Assembly: GCA_029891385.1 (NCBI GenBank)
Contig: CM057235.1
Span: forward strand, 7,869,001 to 7,933,000
Direction: 5' to 3'
DNA: 64,000 bases
Source of the DNA: Erythroxylum novogranatense
Lineage: Eukaryota; Streptophyta; Magnoliopsida; Malpighiales; Erythroxylaceae
In this document: positions 45,569 to 57,655 of the stretch, one piece after another
Position numbering within the stretch: the first letter of the stretch is position 1
Layout of the letters: each line of letters begins with the position of its first letter
Position numbers and translations under genes: made by a program
The notes under the pieces: model-generated
Databases searched by the model: none
What the model saw: the letters and a program-made list of their open reading frames with translations, nothing else
What the model was told of the DNA's origin: nothing

Positions 45569-48500
45569 TGTAATATCCTGTCTCCTAAATTGTTGAAGGA
45601 TCTAAAGTGTTGGACTATTGAGTCACATTAGTGACATCATATAGAATGAATTTTGTACATTTGTGATATGATTTTATGATTGTATTCATATGCATAATAT
45701 TAGCATACACATATTAATTGTGATTTAGACAAATTGCACTCAATTGACATATTCCGAGAAATGAAACTAAAATGAATGTGACATAAATGTGCAATTTCAG
45801 TGTCTTGTACTTTGGATTTCCAATTATAAGAATTGATGGACTATAATTGGTAACTTAGAATTTATTGTTCCAATTGAAAATTTGATAAATTAAAATATAC
45901 ATTTAGTCTAGGTAAAATGTCAAGTAGCAAGACAAGTGCATATATAGAAAATTGGGATGACAAAGCCTATAAAATTTGTGACATTGGGTAAACATAATTG
46001 AGTTACACTTGGCATAGAGATTAAGTGACATATGGCAATTTAAGAAGAGAACATATGACAGCTTAACAAGAGGGCATGTGTACCATTTAATGGGAAGACA
46101 TGTCGCTTGCTTCCTTGTAGGACAAATGTCCTTAAATAAGGACACATTTATCTTAACTCAGCTAACGACACATATATATGGCAAAGGCTTTCCTTAGATT
46201 TTTCTATTGGAATTCATTATTCCTCCTTCCTCACATTTTCAAAATACACTCATAACCCTATAGATTTGAAATTCTGCTTTACTTCTATTCATAGTCACTT
46301 CAAGATTCATATAATATTATGCTTAAAGATAGTTATAATATGCTATCATCTCCTTGCCTTTGCCGGAACCAATCTACTTCCACTTTGTGTTTGGATGATC
46401 TTGCATGTATGAAAAGCTTAATTACCTTGATATTTAAGCTGAAATTTGAGCTAGACAAGAAAAGATTGATATTAATGGAATTTTATAATAGAGAATTTAT
46501 GATGATGAAACTGTGATGAATTGTATATGATATTGATGATGAATTGTTGAAAATTTCTGCATGAACTTTGACACTTTTCTGTTGTGCTCTTGTTGTATGA
46601 ACAGTAGGTTATGAATTGTTTTATGGATGAATTAGGTTAGGATTTGAGGTATAATGAAGGTGAATTCATGTTAAAGAAAGGTGCTAATATATTGATCTTG
46701 AAAGGGCAACAGAACTAGGATATATGATTGATAGTGAGTGATAGTTTCTATTTTAATTTTGATGTGTGAAAGATAATGATTTGTGAGTTGTCTAATGAAT
46801 GATTCTTAAATTAGGTTTGGACATGAATTTGATAAGGGATTGAAGCATGAATAAGGTATAATTGAATTAAAATTGATGGACTTTGGTGAACATGTGTTGG
46901 ATAGAGTATGGAAGAGTAAAAATTGGAAGCAAAATGAAGGTTATGGGTGAGTGAACATTCGGTTCACTAATCCCACGATTGTGGGATTTATAAGGCTCCA
47001 TACCATGGTCATGGGAAGTACTTTGGAAGGAGAAATGGTTGGTTTTGGGCAATTGTTGGACTATATAAGGTTAAGACATTTTATAATGGTGTTATTACAC
47101 TTAATTGGGGCTTGAAATGAACTTAAAAAGTTGTTTGATTAAATGATTAAGTGTTTGATAAGTTTGAGTTGTTAATTGAGGTCATAAATTAAGGAATGGA
47201 ATGATTGATATCAATGTATATGAATTTGAGAAGTATGAGTTGTTAATGGTATAAAGATGTTCATGTGAATGCAAATGTGATTCAAAGGATATAAGAAATG
47301 AATTAGGTATGATTGAATGAGAATTGATTATATGAATACTTAATGCTTGGAAAGGATTGATGAATTTAGGGTAACCAAACTTACTTAAGGCATAAACCTA
47401 ATTGCAAACTAGATATATGCAAGCTATGACGAATGAATGATCAAGATTTGTGAATAAGGATACATACCCGGGACAGTCAATTAAGTATACATTAAACATA
47501 ACACATATAAACATGTGTATGATTGAATAATCATATAATTGATCAACTTAGTAATGTGTGAACTATATGTATGTATTGCATGATTAAAGAAGCACAAGTA
47601 GATCGTCAGCATCTAGACATTGCCAGGTTGCTAAGGTAATAGCTTATCTGGAGCGTATTGTGAGTTAACCTAGATGTTTTCTCACTATGATTGAATTGTT
47701 TTAATTAATGTCAATTACTGAATTTACTGATATAGTTATGATAACTCCAGAAATTATTGGTTCGAGAAGCTTGATATTCGGGAATGTATTGGAAGTGCTT
47801 ACTGATTGTATGTGAACGGGGAAAAGTGTACTTAACTAAATGTTGAATGTTAGACCTAGATCCGATGATTGTGATAACTGACTGTGTACATTGAAAGAAA
47901 GTGAGTGATAGCATATTATGTGGAATGTTGCACTCCAACACATGAATATACATGGTCAGATAAAGGAGTTATGACCTGAGTGACCAACGTGAAAAGAGTT
48001 AAAGCTTAGAATATGCACAAAGAGCCACAAGCTCAACAATTAATGAGCCCAGTATCCACAATGGGTACGGTACAACATCTTAAATAAACCTGGTATCTAC
48101 AACGGATGTGGGACAATTAAATAGGAACTCGATTACAACAAAATAAAAATGGAAGTAATGTCTCATGTGCATTTACATCTATATCTTTACATGTGTTCAT
48201 GAGATTGATTGCAAATAAATGTTAAATTGTGTTGATATAATGATGTGTAATGTTTGTGTACATGTTAATGATATGAAGAATTGAAATAAATGATTGGATT
48301 ATTCCAAAATAGATTGCTTGAAATGTTTGTAGTTTATGATGTACTTATTAAAATATGATGTATAATATGATTAGGTAATCAATACTGAATGATGTGATAT
48401 ATAGGATTTGATTCTGAATGATGTGGTATACAAAGTTGGATAATATGAAATACTTGTGAATTTGGTTAAATATTTGTGATATTTGTGTTTTTTTTTTGTG

Positions 48501-48975
48501 AATACATCAATGATGGTTCATCCATTGAGTTCACAAAACTCATCAAAATTGCAAACGTTGATTTTCAGGTATTGAGGAGACCTAGCTTCTCCAGCTATTC
48601 TAGTTGAAGTAGCTTCTGCATTTAGACATGGGTCAATGTCAGGATCAGTTTTACCTACAAATGTCGTAGTTATATTGTATCAAGGATTGTATCTCTTAAC
48701 TGTTCTATAGTATGCATGTGAATTTTAGAAATGAAATGGCATTTGAGACTGTATATGTTTGTAAATGAAATGGGACAATATGATTGTGAATGAAATGAGT
48801 CAAAATGAAGATTTGAAATGCTTTTGTTTTGAAATGATTAAAATATGTAAATAGTTTATATGTGATACCTTTAAATTTTGAAAATACAACTGTCTTAACA
48901 TGTCTTTTTCTACAGTATGTTCCCAAATATCATTTGGTATGTCAGGCGTATGTTCTATGGGACTCATATGTTACA
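45569..48975 (+). mobile_element. Solo LTR, copy D, of the long gypsy LTR family
   Basis: The unit starts TGTAATATCCTG at 45569 and ends ATATGTTACA at 48975. The flanking pentamers are ACCAT (45564-45568) and ACTAT (48976-48980), a target duplication with one mismatch. Internally it matches copy C: GCATTAG-style word AACTCATCAAAATTGCAAA near 48530, palindromic modules at 47970-48140, and the block ATGTCTCATGTGCATTTACA. It is diverged, which fits the altered pentamer. The length is 3,407 bp. The frames at 45903-46145, 46319-46516, 47711-47953 and 48705-48926 have no domain signal. Confidence 0.8.
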
Positions 48976-48980
48976 ACTAT

Positions 48981-51120
48981 ACCAACATAAGGTCATGTTA
49001 ATACCATGTTAGCAATTATTATTTATGAAAAGAAGTTGAAATGGGTGTTAAGCAACGTAGGAGCTTACAAGATCCTAGGTTGGAACTATGTTTGACAAAA
49101 TTTTAAGGTTTTATGACCAAAAAGAGAGATATACAATGGAAAAAAGGACAGAAGTTTGATTAGAACACAAAAAAAGCAATTGGAAGCTAACAAAAAGCAT
49201 CTAAAATTAAGAATACCTCATAGAAAAGCAAGAGGATTCATCAAAAGCATAAAAATTTTAGGATCTACGAGAACTTGTTCTTGTTTCTTATGTTCTTTAT
49301 TGTTAATTCTTGGGTTTTTTTTACTATAAACTAATTGGATATAAATCTAGATGGGGTGAACCTTAGGTTATTACTTTAAATTGATTTTTTTTACTTAATG
49401 AAAGATTATAGTTTTCTAAGAATTGTTTATATTTACTTATTATGTTGAACTGAAGTATCAAACACAAAAGGTTTAATTTTGAATTCATATATAGGACTGA
49501 ATTAGAGAAGATCTTATATATATGGGTAGATCACAATATGAATAATGAGGGTTTAATGGAACCTAGATATAGGATCACATAATACTTTTGAGTTAGAGTG
49601 AAATCTAATATAGGAACTTAGGGAATGAATTAATGCACTCTTTGGGAGTTCTGATTTAAAAGAGTTTTTTATCAAAAATACTTAAGGATGTGGATTGGAT
49701 ACCTTAATAGAGTGTGCAATTGTAACTTTAGAATTCTTATCAGTCTAAATAACCATAGTTAATTATCAAATCAAAATAACTTCAAGCATAGAACAGTTAT
49801 AGGGGACTTTCATTTGGAACTTTTTTATCAACTAATTGTTTATTCTTAATTATAACTTTGATTTGGTGATTGTTAATTCCTATTTTAAATTAGTTAATTT
49901 TTTCTTAAAAGTCAATCAGTCATTATGTCATATTGGATAATAGAAAGATGATCAGTACTAGTGGTTAATACAGTCTTTGTAGGACAATCGTTGACTCACT
50001 AAACTATACTATAGGAAACAATTGGTGTCTTTTCTTTAATGATTTTTCTTTAGTATTGTTTTATGCTTCATATAAGATTAAGGGAGGCAAAACTTTTTTA
50101 ATTAAAAGTTGCATAGTAATCAGGCTAAAGAACATTGATATTATTGAACACTTCTGATATGGTTTGTTTAACAATTATCAATTAAAAACAGGCAAAGAGC
50201 TGGATCATAGTAGTTTAGTATCAACTTCTTTCTTTATTGATACATCATCATCAAACACAATTAGAAGTCCAAGTATTGGTTATAAGAAATTCATAAAGGA
50301 ACAAAGGGCTTCTTATAGTAGGATAGAGTTTGCTAAATAATTGGATGTAGATATTGTAATAATAGCTTATAAGCATTTTGAAATCAATAGGTCAAAATTT
50401 GAATGTAAAACTTTTGACCTATTGATTTCAATACGGTTTTAGTATTTGGTTAGTTTTTAAAATTGTAACAGAAAAATATGTTTAGTTATATTTCTACTTT
50501 AATTTTAATTTTCATGATTTTATGAACTAAATAGTAATTTTCTTTTCTGTTTAATTATTTATTTATATTTAAGATTTTCTAAAACATATATAAATATGCT
50601 AAAATTCAAGACGACTTTTGACAATAAATACTCTACAGAACAAAATATTTTTAAAAGAATAGGAATTCTTAAAAGTCAAATCAAAATTAAAAATCCGAAA
50701 ACATTTTACAAAATATACATCTATTTTTGTTTTTAAAAACCATATATTTTAAGTACATAAATAAATTACATGCCAATTTATTAAATAAAACATATATTAA
50801 ATTATAGTATTTATTTAATATAATATTTAGATATGTTACATAAATGAAAATTAATTATTATTACTTGACATTTTAATATATTAAAAACTTCCATAATGAA
50901 GCTAATACACTAACAACGCAAATGTCATCCCCCGACTCTAAACTAAAAATATTCAACTAAATTCGAGTCAAAGCTGACGGTATTTTTAATTGTACTAGTC
51001 CAGACTGCAGAAACCCCAAATAAATGAAAATAAATCAGACATGAGTGGAGAATGACAAACTAATAAGGTATAAAAGCATATTCCAAATTTAAAGTGTTAT
51101 TATCTCAAATTATTCACATT
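48981..51120. other. Gene-free region between solo LTR and the ADP/ATP carrier gene
   Basis: 49300-50040 looks like a retroelement leader remnant (GGTGAACCTTAGGTTATTACT; see 40470-41190). The rest up to the 3' end of the carrier gene is AT-rich and shows no coding signal. Confidence 0.4.
50378..50431. repeat. Perfect 20-bp inverted repeat with 14-bp loop
   Basis: TTGAAATCAATAGGTCAAAA at 50378-50397 is the exact reverse complement of 50412-50431. It could be a foldback-element tip, a transcription terminator-like hairpin or chance repeat decay. It is not near a coding exon. Confidence 0.85.
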
Positions 51121-51322
51121 AAAAGCAAGCTTAACAACATAAGTACACTGTCTAGACTAAACGTGGATAACATCACTCAAAACTGAACATGTTTTAATAC
51201 GTAACTTTCCCAACTACTTGGGAACATTAAAGGCACAATCTTTTCTCAAACATCATTATTCAAACTCAGGTTTTCTAAACAGACATCATTCTTCATCATT
51301 ATCACTAATGGCTGTTACCATA

Positions 51323-53042
51323 TCAGCCGCCACCACCAGAACCGTATTTCTTGCCAAACACAACCAGTTGAAGCTTGTCATAACCAGCCAGCACACCAGC
51401 ACCAGCCACAGCCCGCAGTATGTTTGCACCAGCACCCTTAAAAAGTGACCTAGCACCTTCATTCTTGATGATCTGAGAAAATGCAGCCATGGAGCTCTTG
51501 TACTTCACAGCTTCTCCTGAGGTCATCATCATCCTTCTGCGCACTGTGTCAATGGGGTAAGATGCCAAACCAGCACCAATTGTGATACCCCATCCCAGGA
51601 AGAAACTTGCCAGGAAACTATCCTGCAATCCATTGTAAACAAGAGAACATGCTTCAAAACAGTGAAACAAAAGCTGGCATAGTCTACGCACATGTAAATA
51701 GCAGTTTGACTCCAATTATCTACACATTTTACACAGTTCAATAGGCCAAGAACCCAATATCGGATCAAATACTTCCTTCATCCACAACTAATTAGGTATA
51801 CTACCATATAATATGTGTCATGTGATATTTTTCAGCTTTACCACGTGAATAACAGAACTAAACAGAACGTGTATAAAGGTAAACTTCAAATATAATAAAC
51901 ACAAGCACATACCTGCAAACCATCAACCAAAACCACAGGTTTCAGGGAATCATACATTCCAAAGTAAAGGCCCCGATATACGATAATTCCAACACAAGAA
52001 ATGTTGAATCCACGATAAAGTCCAACAACACCATCTGACTTGATGGTTTTTCTGTAAACATCAATAAGGCCATTAAATTGCCTCTCACCACCCTTTTTAG
52101 CAGCCTTTGCATCATTAGCCAAACGTGTTCTGGCATAATCCAATGAATAAACAAAAAGAAGGGATGAAGCACCAGCAAGTCCACCTGATGCTAAGTTCCC
52201 AGCAAACCATTTCCAGTAGCCATCCTTGTCTTTCTTGAAGTTAAACATCCTCTTGAAGTAATCTTTGAATGCAAAGTTGAGTGCCTGATACATTCCCAAA
52301 GACATCAAAGAATTGATGGACAATCATTTGCAAGAGAACAGAACGGATTACTGGTGCATAACTAGTTTGTCGAGAACAAAGCCTAGAAACAATCAACTCG
52401 CCATTACTTCTACCTTTAACAAAACATAGGGGTAAGGGTAAGAGAGTCTCCTCGAAGACTAGCGAGGAGTAGCAAGCTTTTCATTCAAATTGTAGTGTGA
52501 AAAAAGATGGCAACATTTGAAAGCTATTTATAAATTATCAACATCCAAAACAGCAACATAAATCCAAAAACTAAACTAACCTGGGTGGGAAAATATCTGA
52601 TAACATTTGCAGTATTGCCTCTCCAAAGAGCAATTACACCCTCATCCTTGATGGTCCTAGCAAAGCAGTCAGATATACCTTTGTATGGTCCAGATAGCCG
52701 ACCAGCTTTGATCATCTCATCTTGATTTTGAATCAAGAGTTTAACACGCTCAATTGGGGCAGCAGCTGACTTGGAAACAGCAGCTGAGACTCCTCCCATA
52801 AGGAAATCCACCAAAAAGTTGCCTTTCTCAGATGGTGCTTGCACCAATATTGGCGAGAGAGATGACATAAGCAGCAAACCATTTCCCTGACATGCAGGGC
52901 TGAAAGGGCTTTTAATATCATTAGCATATTGCTCAGTCATACAATAATTTCTGGCATGAAAACTGGGAGATAACTTGGAAAATAGAGAAGAATGGCCATG
53001 AATCTTCTGCAACACTGATGGATGCCATGGTCCATCTTCCAT
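51323..53042 (-). CDS. AAC: Mitochondrial ADP/ATP carrier (adenine nucleotide translocator)
   Basis: Three coding exons join in phase 0: 53042-52581 (154 codons), 52284-51913 (124) and 51622-51323 (99 plus TGA), giving 377 residues, a normal plant length. The introns begin GT (CAG|GTTAGT and CAG|GTATGT) and end CAG. Residues 1 to about 70 form the plant-type N-terminal extension, then [20 protein letters not shown] begins the carrier. The three repeats have PIERVK (96-101), SLDYAR (201-206, with the serine usual in the second repeat of plant carriers) and PIDTVR (301-306). RRRMMM at 306-311 is the nucleotide-carrier signature. The protein spans the inner mitochondrial membrane six times and exchanges cytosolic ADP for matrix ATP. 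All signatures are intact, so it is probably functional. Frames extending past each exon end are intron read-through. Confidence 0.96.
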
Positions 53043-53063
53043 TTTGCAAATTAGGATGGCTAC

Positions 53064-53850
53064 CTTAAGAAAAAGAAATCATGAGTAAACTCCATTTCAT
53101 GGAAAGTGAATGTCAGAAAATGAAATGCAGCAAAATGTAGGAGATAATTTTTCAATACTAAATGTGTACATGGCACTCAAAAATTAAATTATCTCCAACC
53201 TAACCGTCTGAAAAAGAATCACTCAGCGTAGAAAATAAGATGAGAAACTTTGATAACTCTATTACTGTCAAAAAGTAATATTGTGTTGACACAAGCTCAA
53301 GCTAGCATGTTTGATAAATCGAAACCTAAAATAATGCATAAACTAACAAAAACACTCATATCAACAAGAGCTACACTGAATTAAAATCAATTCCTAAACG
53401 TCAATAATTTGTAAAATTTGAAGGGAAATTCGGTGACGAAAATAGCAAGTTATACACAAGTGAAAATCCTTATACTCGGCCCGCACTTTTACTCATCAAG
53501 GTCTCTTTGCGCCATTATCACATGTTCATTACTCCTATATCTTTCAAAGCAACAAATTCAATAAAAATTCCATTTCAAAGCTCACATGAAACACACGTTT
53601 GAAATAAGATCTATATCAACGATAACGAGCAAGCAGATGTACATAGAAAAAATAAATTAACAATACAAACAAAAATATCAAAACTACAATATCTTAGGTC
53701 AAAGCCCAGTGATTCACACAATCCGAAAGCCAAAAACAAAGTAATCACAAACATTTTTTCGCGAACAATAACAGGAAGCTCAGATTAAACAAAACGCTAT
53801 AATATCTAGCAGAAATGTTAAAAAGTGATAGCAAAAAGAGAAGAGCGAAC
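53064..53850 (-). other. Probable 5'-UTR intron of the ADP/ATP carrier gene
   Basis: On the minus strand CCTGAG|GTTCGC at 53851/53850 could be the donor, and TTTTTCTTAAG|GTAGCC at 53064/53063 the acceptor, 21 bases before the start codon. The span between has no coding potential and is T-rich on the sense strand. Leader introns are common in plant carrier genes. The exact ends are inferred. Confidence 0.5.
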
Positions 53851-53891
53851 CTCAGGCACCTCCTGATTGTGCGGAGGAAGTGAAGAGCTGT

Positions 53892-53903
53892 CCTTATATT
53901 TTA
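53892..53903 (-). promoter_or_regulatory. TATA-like element of the ADP/ATP carrier gene
   Basis: The minus strand reads TAAAATATAAGG here. A transcript starting about 30 bases downstream would begin near 53865, just before the proposed leader-intron donor. This fits the gene structure but the start site is not shown directly. Confidence 0.4.
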
Positions 53904-55454
53904 GATGACTGTAGATGACTAGGGTTATGTTTCTGATTCGAAATGACCATTTAAACCTTCTAATTCCAATTTTCGATTTCTAGAAACAGGCTTCTTGGCT
54001 TCCATTGCGGTCACGGCAGAGTTTTGAGGCTGCTCAAGTGTAGGTTAAGTGGAGGGTACGGTTGACCTCCTTCTGTGTCTATCTTGTTTTATTGGACGGA
54101 TAGACGTTCATATAATCAGATAAATATATAATAATAAAAATAGGTTATTTATTCCTTAATTTAATTTCTTTCCTTTAAAATTATATTTTGGAGAAAGAAT
54201 CAAAATTTATGATTAAATTAAATTTTAAATTAATAATCAAATCTCTTTATTTGATTATAAATTAAACTATACTTTTAATTAACATTGTATTGAACTCAAC
54301 TTAGTATCTATTAAGTTTCAATGTCTTATGTTAGAAAAACATATCAATTTTACAGGTAATATTAGTATAACTCGATTATAATATAATCAAATAATATGTG
54401 AAAGATAGGTTCAATAAAAGGACAAAGTGAGTAAATGAGTCACTTTAATCAATTGGAAAATGAAAGGATGAATAAAATCAGCAAAGTGGACCATATATGT
54501 AACTCAAATGAGATTCAGTGCACTTTGAGTGAAGATCAAGTAAAGATGATAACAATCAAGTACTTCACTTATAATTCAACCAATGTAAATTTCTTGTAGA
54601 ATTGTTTATTATTAATATTTAGGAGCTCAATTATTGCATAATCATTTATATTTAAAACAAAACGCATGAATCTTTGTTATAATTGAGAAAAATTTTTGAA
54701 AGATTTTAAAGAAAACTTCTCGATCATCGAACATTTTTTAAGAAAATTCTTGGATGATTTTGATTCAAGTTTTAAGAAAGGAGTGTGTTTAATCTTTAGA
54801 AATACTTTATAGTTGTAGATTTCAACTTGTTTTTCTATAGGATATCAATTAGTCAATTGATATCAATTAATCAATAAGATGATTAAAATTTGACAAAATG
54901 GGTGAATTATGAATTTTGAACGTTGGCTAGACATTAGGCTAGCAGATGTGCTAACCGCTATACCAAAAAATGTGGACTCAATTAGCAAAGGAAATTAGTT
55001 AGTTAAGTGGTGATGTCTTTTAAAACTAGACAAAACGGGTGACATTTAGGGTCTTTGGCTAGCCAAATGTAGTAGATTATTGAAACAAGTGAGTCTAGTA
55101 GTTATAATAGCTAGTTTATGTGCACAACAATCATTTGAAGTGGTTTTGGGTATAAATAGATCATAATCGAGTTATAAAAGAACCTTTGGCATGTTAGGGG
55201 GTTATTAAAAGCCTTAAGAGGATAGAGGGAGCATTTAGGTGCATGTGTGCATTGCATAACTTTTATTGATCCCTAATTCATTAGCGTGAGCAAGAAAGGG
55301 ATTTTTTTAGTTATGTAAGATTACATTTGTGTAGCAATTCAAGAGAATTAATGGGATACACATTGTCAAAGTTCTTTTTGATCTTCAACAACATTTATAA
55401 ATGGTTTTCAATTTTTTTCAAAAAAGACCTTAAAAAATTCTTCTGAACAAACTA
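53904..55454. other. Upstream region and gene-free AT-rich stretch
   Basis: 53904-54100 should hold the carrier promoter. From 54110 onward the sequence is AT-rich with no recognised repeat or frame. Confidence 0.45.
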
Positions 55455-57009
55455 CTAAATAAGATATATGATTGGCATTTTGTTCGTTAAATTTAAGTTT
55501 TGAAGAAGATTGCGGCAAAGGGTTCCGAGGACATGCAGATTGCCAACATTTGATAGCCACAAAAAAGTAGTCTTTGAGTGCTTCTTTGTCTTAGACAACG
55601 ACATCCTTCCAACATGTCCAAAGTTTGTATTTTTTGCAAAAACCATAAGTTCTACAGAACTTGTCAACTTGTCTTGAGGATGTTGTATGGAGAACTGAAG
55701 ACGACATGCAAGAAGTGGAGGAGGAACAGCAGTGCCTGCGTGTGAAATGGCATAATGTGTCATATTGTTGGATATCTTGATTCTTTACTTCCCTCTGTTT
55801 TCTGTATATTTAGATGATTGATTTGTGTCAGTATAAATAATGTAAAGTTCTTAGAATGTTGTTCAGTCCTAAAAATCAGATACTATTTCTCAATGGTCTT
55901 GTCCGAGTCGAGCTCAACCACCTCGAGAACGACCTTCGTGAGGAAATAACGAAAGCAGAGGAGAAGAGGGCGTAGGCGAGAATGAAACGGCAGCTAACCA
56001 AAGTTGACCGGAGGCGAGCGTGGTATGGGAAAGTGCAGTACAGTTTGCCATACCAGTCCATCGGGTAAGAGCTATACATAGATATTATTGTGTCCTTTAT
56101 TGTCTTAGAACTGTATTCTTGGCACGAGGAAACGGCCGCCACTCACAACGACCAGCATTCTAGGTACACAAATTTTTTACCTTTTCCTGCCTTAATTTTC
56201 TATTAGCGTCTGTTGCTTGTGTCTTTGGTTTTTTGCACGTTAGTATACTGTTTACAACAATATCCTTGAGTGGTAGTTGCATGTGCTTGCTTGCCTCCCA
56301 GTGTGGTCTCATTTCTGGTATATTTTTGTGAGGCCACAAGCACGTCCTACTTTTTTTATTCACCAGAACTTAGTAAACAACGTCTGACTCCAACACTCTA
56401 AAAGTTATCTTGGGGATCTTCTTCTAACTTCGGCATGTAGCACTTGTTAGCTCAATCAAGTCAGTGTTTCCAGACAGAGAGGCTCGACGCCATACACGGT
56501 TTTCGATATTCTATAAATCACTCTTCGGATAGTGTCTACCACCCATCCCTTCGTTAACCTCCTTGAGCCTCCTAGCAAGATAATCATTGACAAACCTGAC
56601 ATCTCTATTAATTCAAGACACTTCCTGATACTTCGCCCTGTTGTTAACGCTTTGCTCATTAAATCCGTGCTCATTAAATTCTCCCCTCGACGCTTCATTC
56701 CTTTCTCTGGTATGCCTCACGTGATTTGATTGTTTTGTTTGCTTCCTTTTAGACCGTCCTTGTGTCCTCTTTTGTCTCCATAAGTTCCTTTGCAATTACG
56801 TTTTTGCCATTCTTCTCAATTGCCACTTCTCAATAATAAATATTTTTATTTTTATTTTTTAATTAACAATTTAGTATTTTTATTTATTTATTTATTTATT
56901 TATTATTTTTTAGTTTCCTATTATTGTTCAATAATTATTTCTTTATTTATTAATTTACCGTGCGAGTTTTTACTTTTTCCCTCTGTAACTTGCATCATTC
57001 ATATCTTGT
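55455..57009. other. Unassigned region with short charged reading frames
   Basis: The base composition is less AT-rich than its neighbours. The plus strand at about 55890-56070 reads LNGLVRVELNHLENDLREEI and TKAEEKRA before a stop, a coiled-coil-like piece. The minus strand at 56795-56560 reads ERNEASRGEFNEHGFNEQS and, in another frame, RFVNDYLARRLKEVNEGM, which might be retroelement gag debris. The 102-codon minus frame at 55455-55763 has no recognisable domain. A TTTA microsatellite lies at 56876-56905. I cannot name any gene here. Confidence 0.3.
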
Positions 57010-57135
57010 CTTACTTGTATGTGGGTCTATCGGAAATAATCTTTCTACTATGTAGGGGTCAGGCTATGTACTATCAGACCTCCCTAGACCTCGCTTAATT
57101 GTGAAATTTCGGACTGGATGATGATGATGATGATA
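57010..57135 (+). mobile_element. SINE-like 3' end (Au-SINE type)
   Basis: The order TCTATCGGAAATAATCTTTC, TATGTAGGGGTCAGGCTATG, CAGACCTCCCTAGACCTCGC and GGACTGGATGATGATGATGA resembles the 3' half of plant Au SINEs (GGAA.A..CTCTCTAC, GTAGGGGTAAGG, CCCTCC.CAGACC, then a short repeat tail). The tRNA-derived 5' half is absent or unrecognisable, and the tail is GAT repeats rather than the usual TTG. The match is from memory of the consensus. Confidence 0.5.
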
Positions 57136-57511
57136 TAGATGCCTTCATTCACTATGGATCTTCTTTTTTTATTAATATATAATACCAAGCATAACCATAG
57201 CTCAGGTAGTATCGCTCTGCAAATTTTTTTAACGCCATACAATCACTCTGCAAGCTATATTCTAGGTCATGCCTCTTGCTACACGTGATCCATATAGGAC
57301 ACAAGCTAGTACGTTAGTATAAGCTAAACTATTATCCTCCTAGAATTGTAATTTGCTTCATTTTTTTCTTTAAATAATATCCAATTCTTGAACAATTTGA
57401 TCTCAAGGTTAATTTAAGTAAAAAAGATAATTTGACATGAAAATCAAGTAAAACTCTTAAGAAAATATATGTATTTATATACATCAAATATCTCCATTCT
57501 TAAGCTTTTGC
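57136..57511. other. Gene-free gap before the LINE
   Basis: Nothing is recognised in these 376 bases. Confidence 0.5.
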
Positions 57512-57526
57512 TTGTCCTTAAGTAAA
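57512..57526. repeat. LINE target-site duplication, 3' side
   Basis: TTGTCCTTAAGTAAA directly abuts the LINE polyA tail (T9 on the plus strand) and pairs with 63447-63463. Confidence 0.6.
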
Positions 57527-57655
57527 TTTTTTTTTAATGAGGCAAATTTATTAATAAGAAATCAAAGTGCACAGAGGCAGGGCGTTAATACCATACCTCC
57601 CCGAGTGATAGCTAAAGGTGGCTAATACCAAACCTTCCTAAAAATAAGCTAAAGG

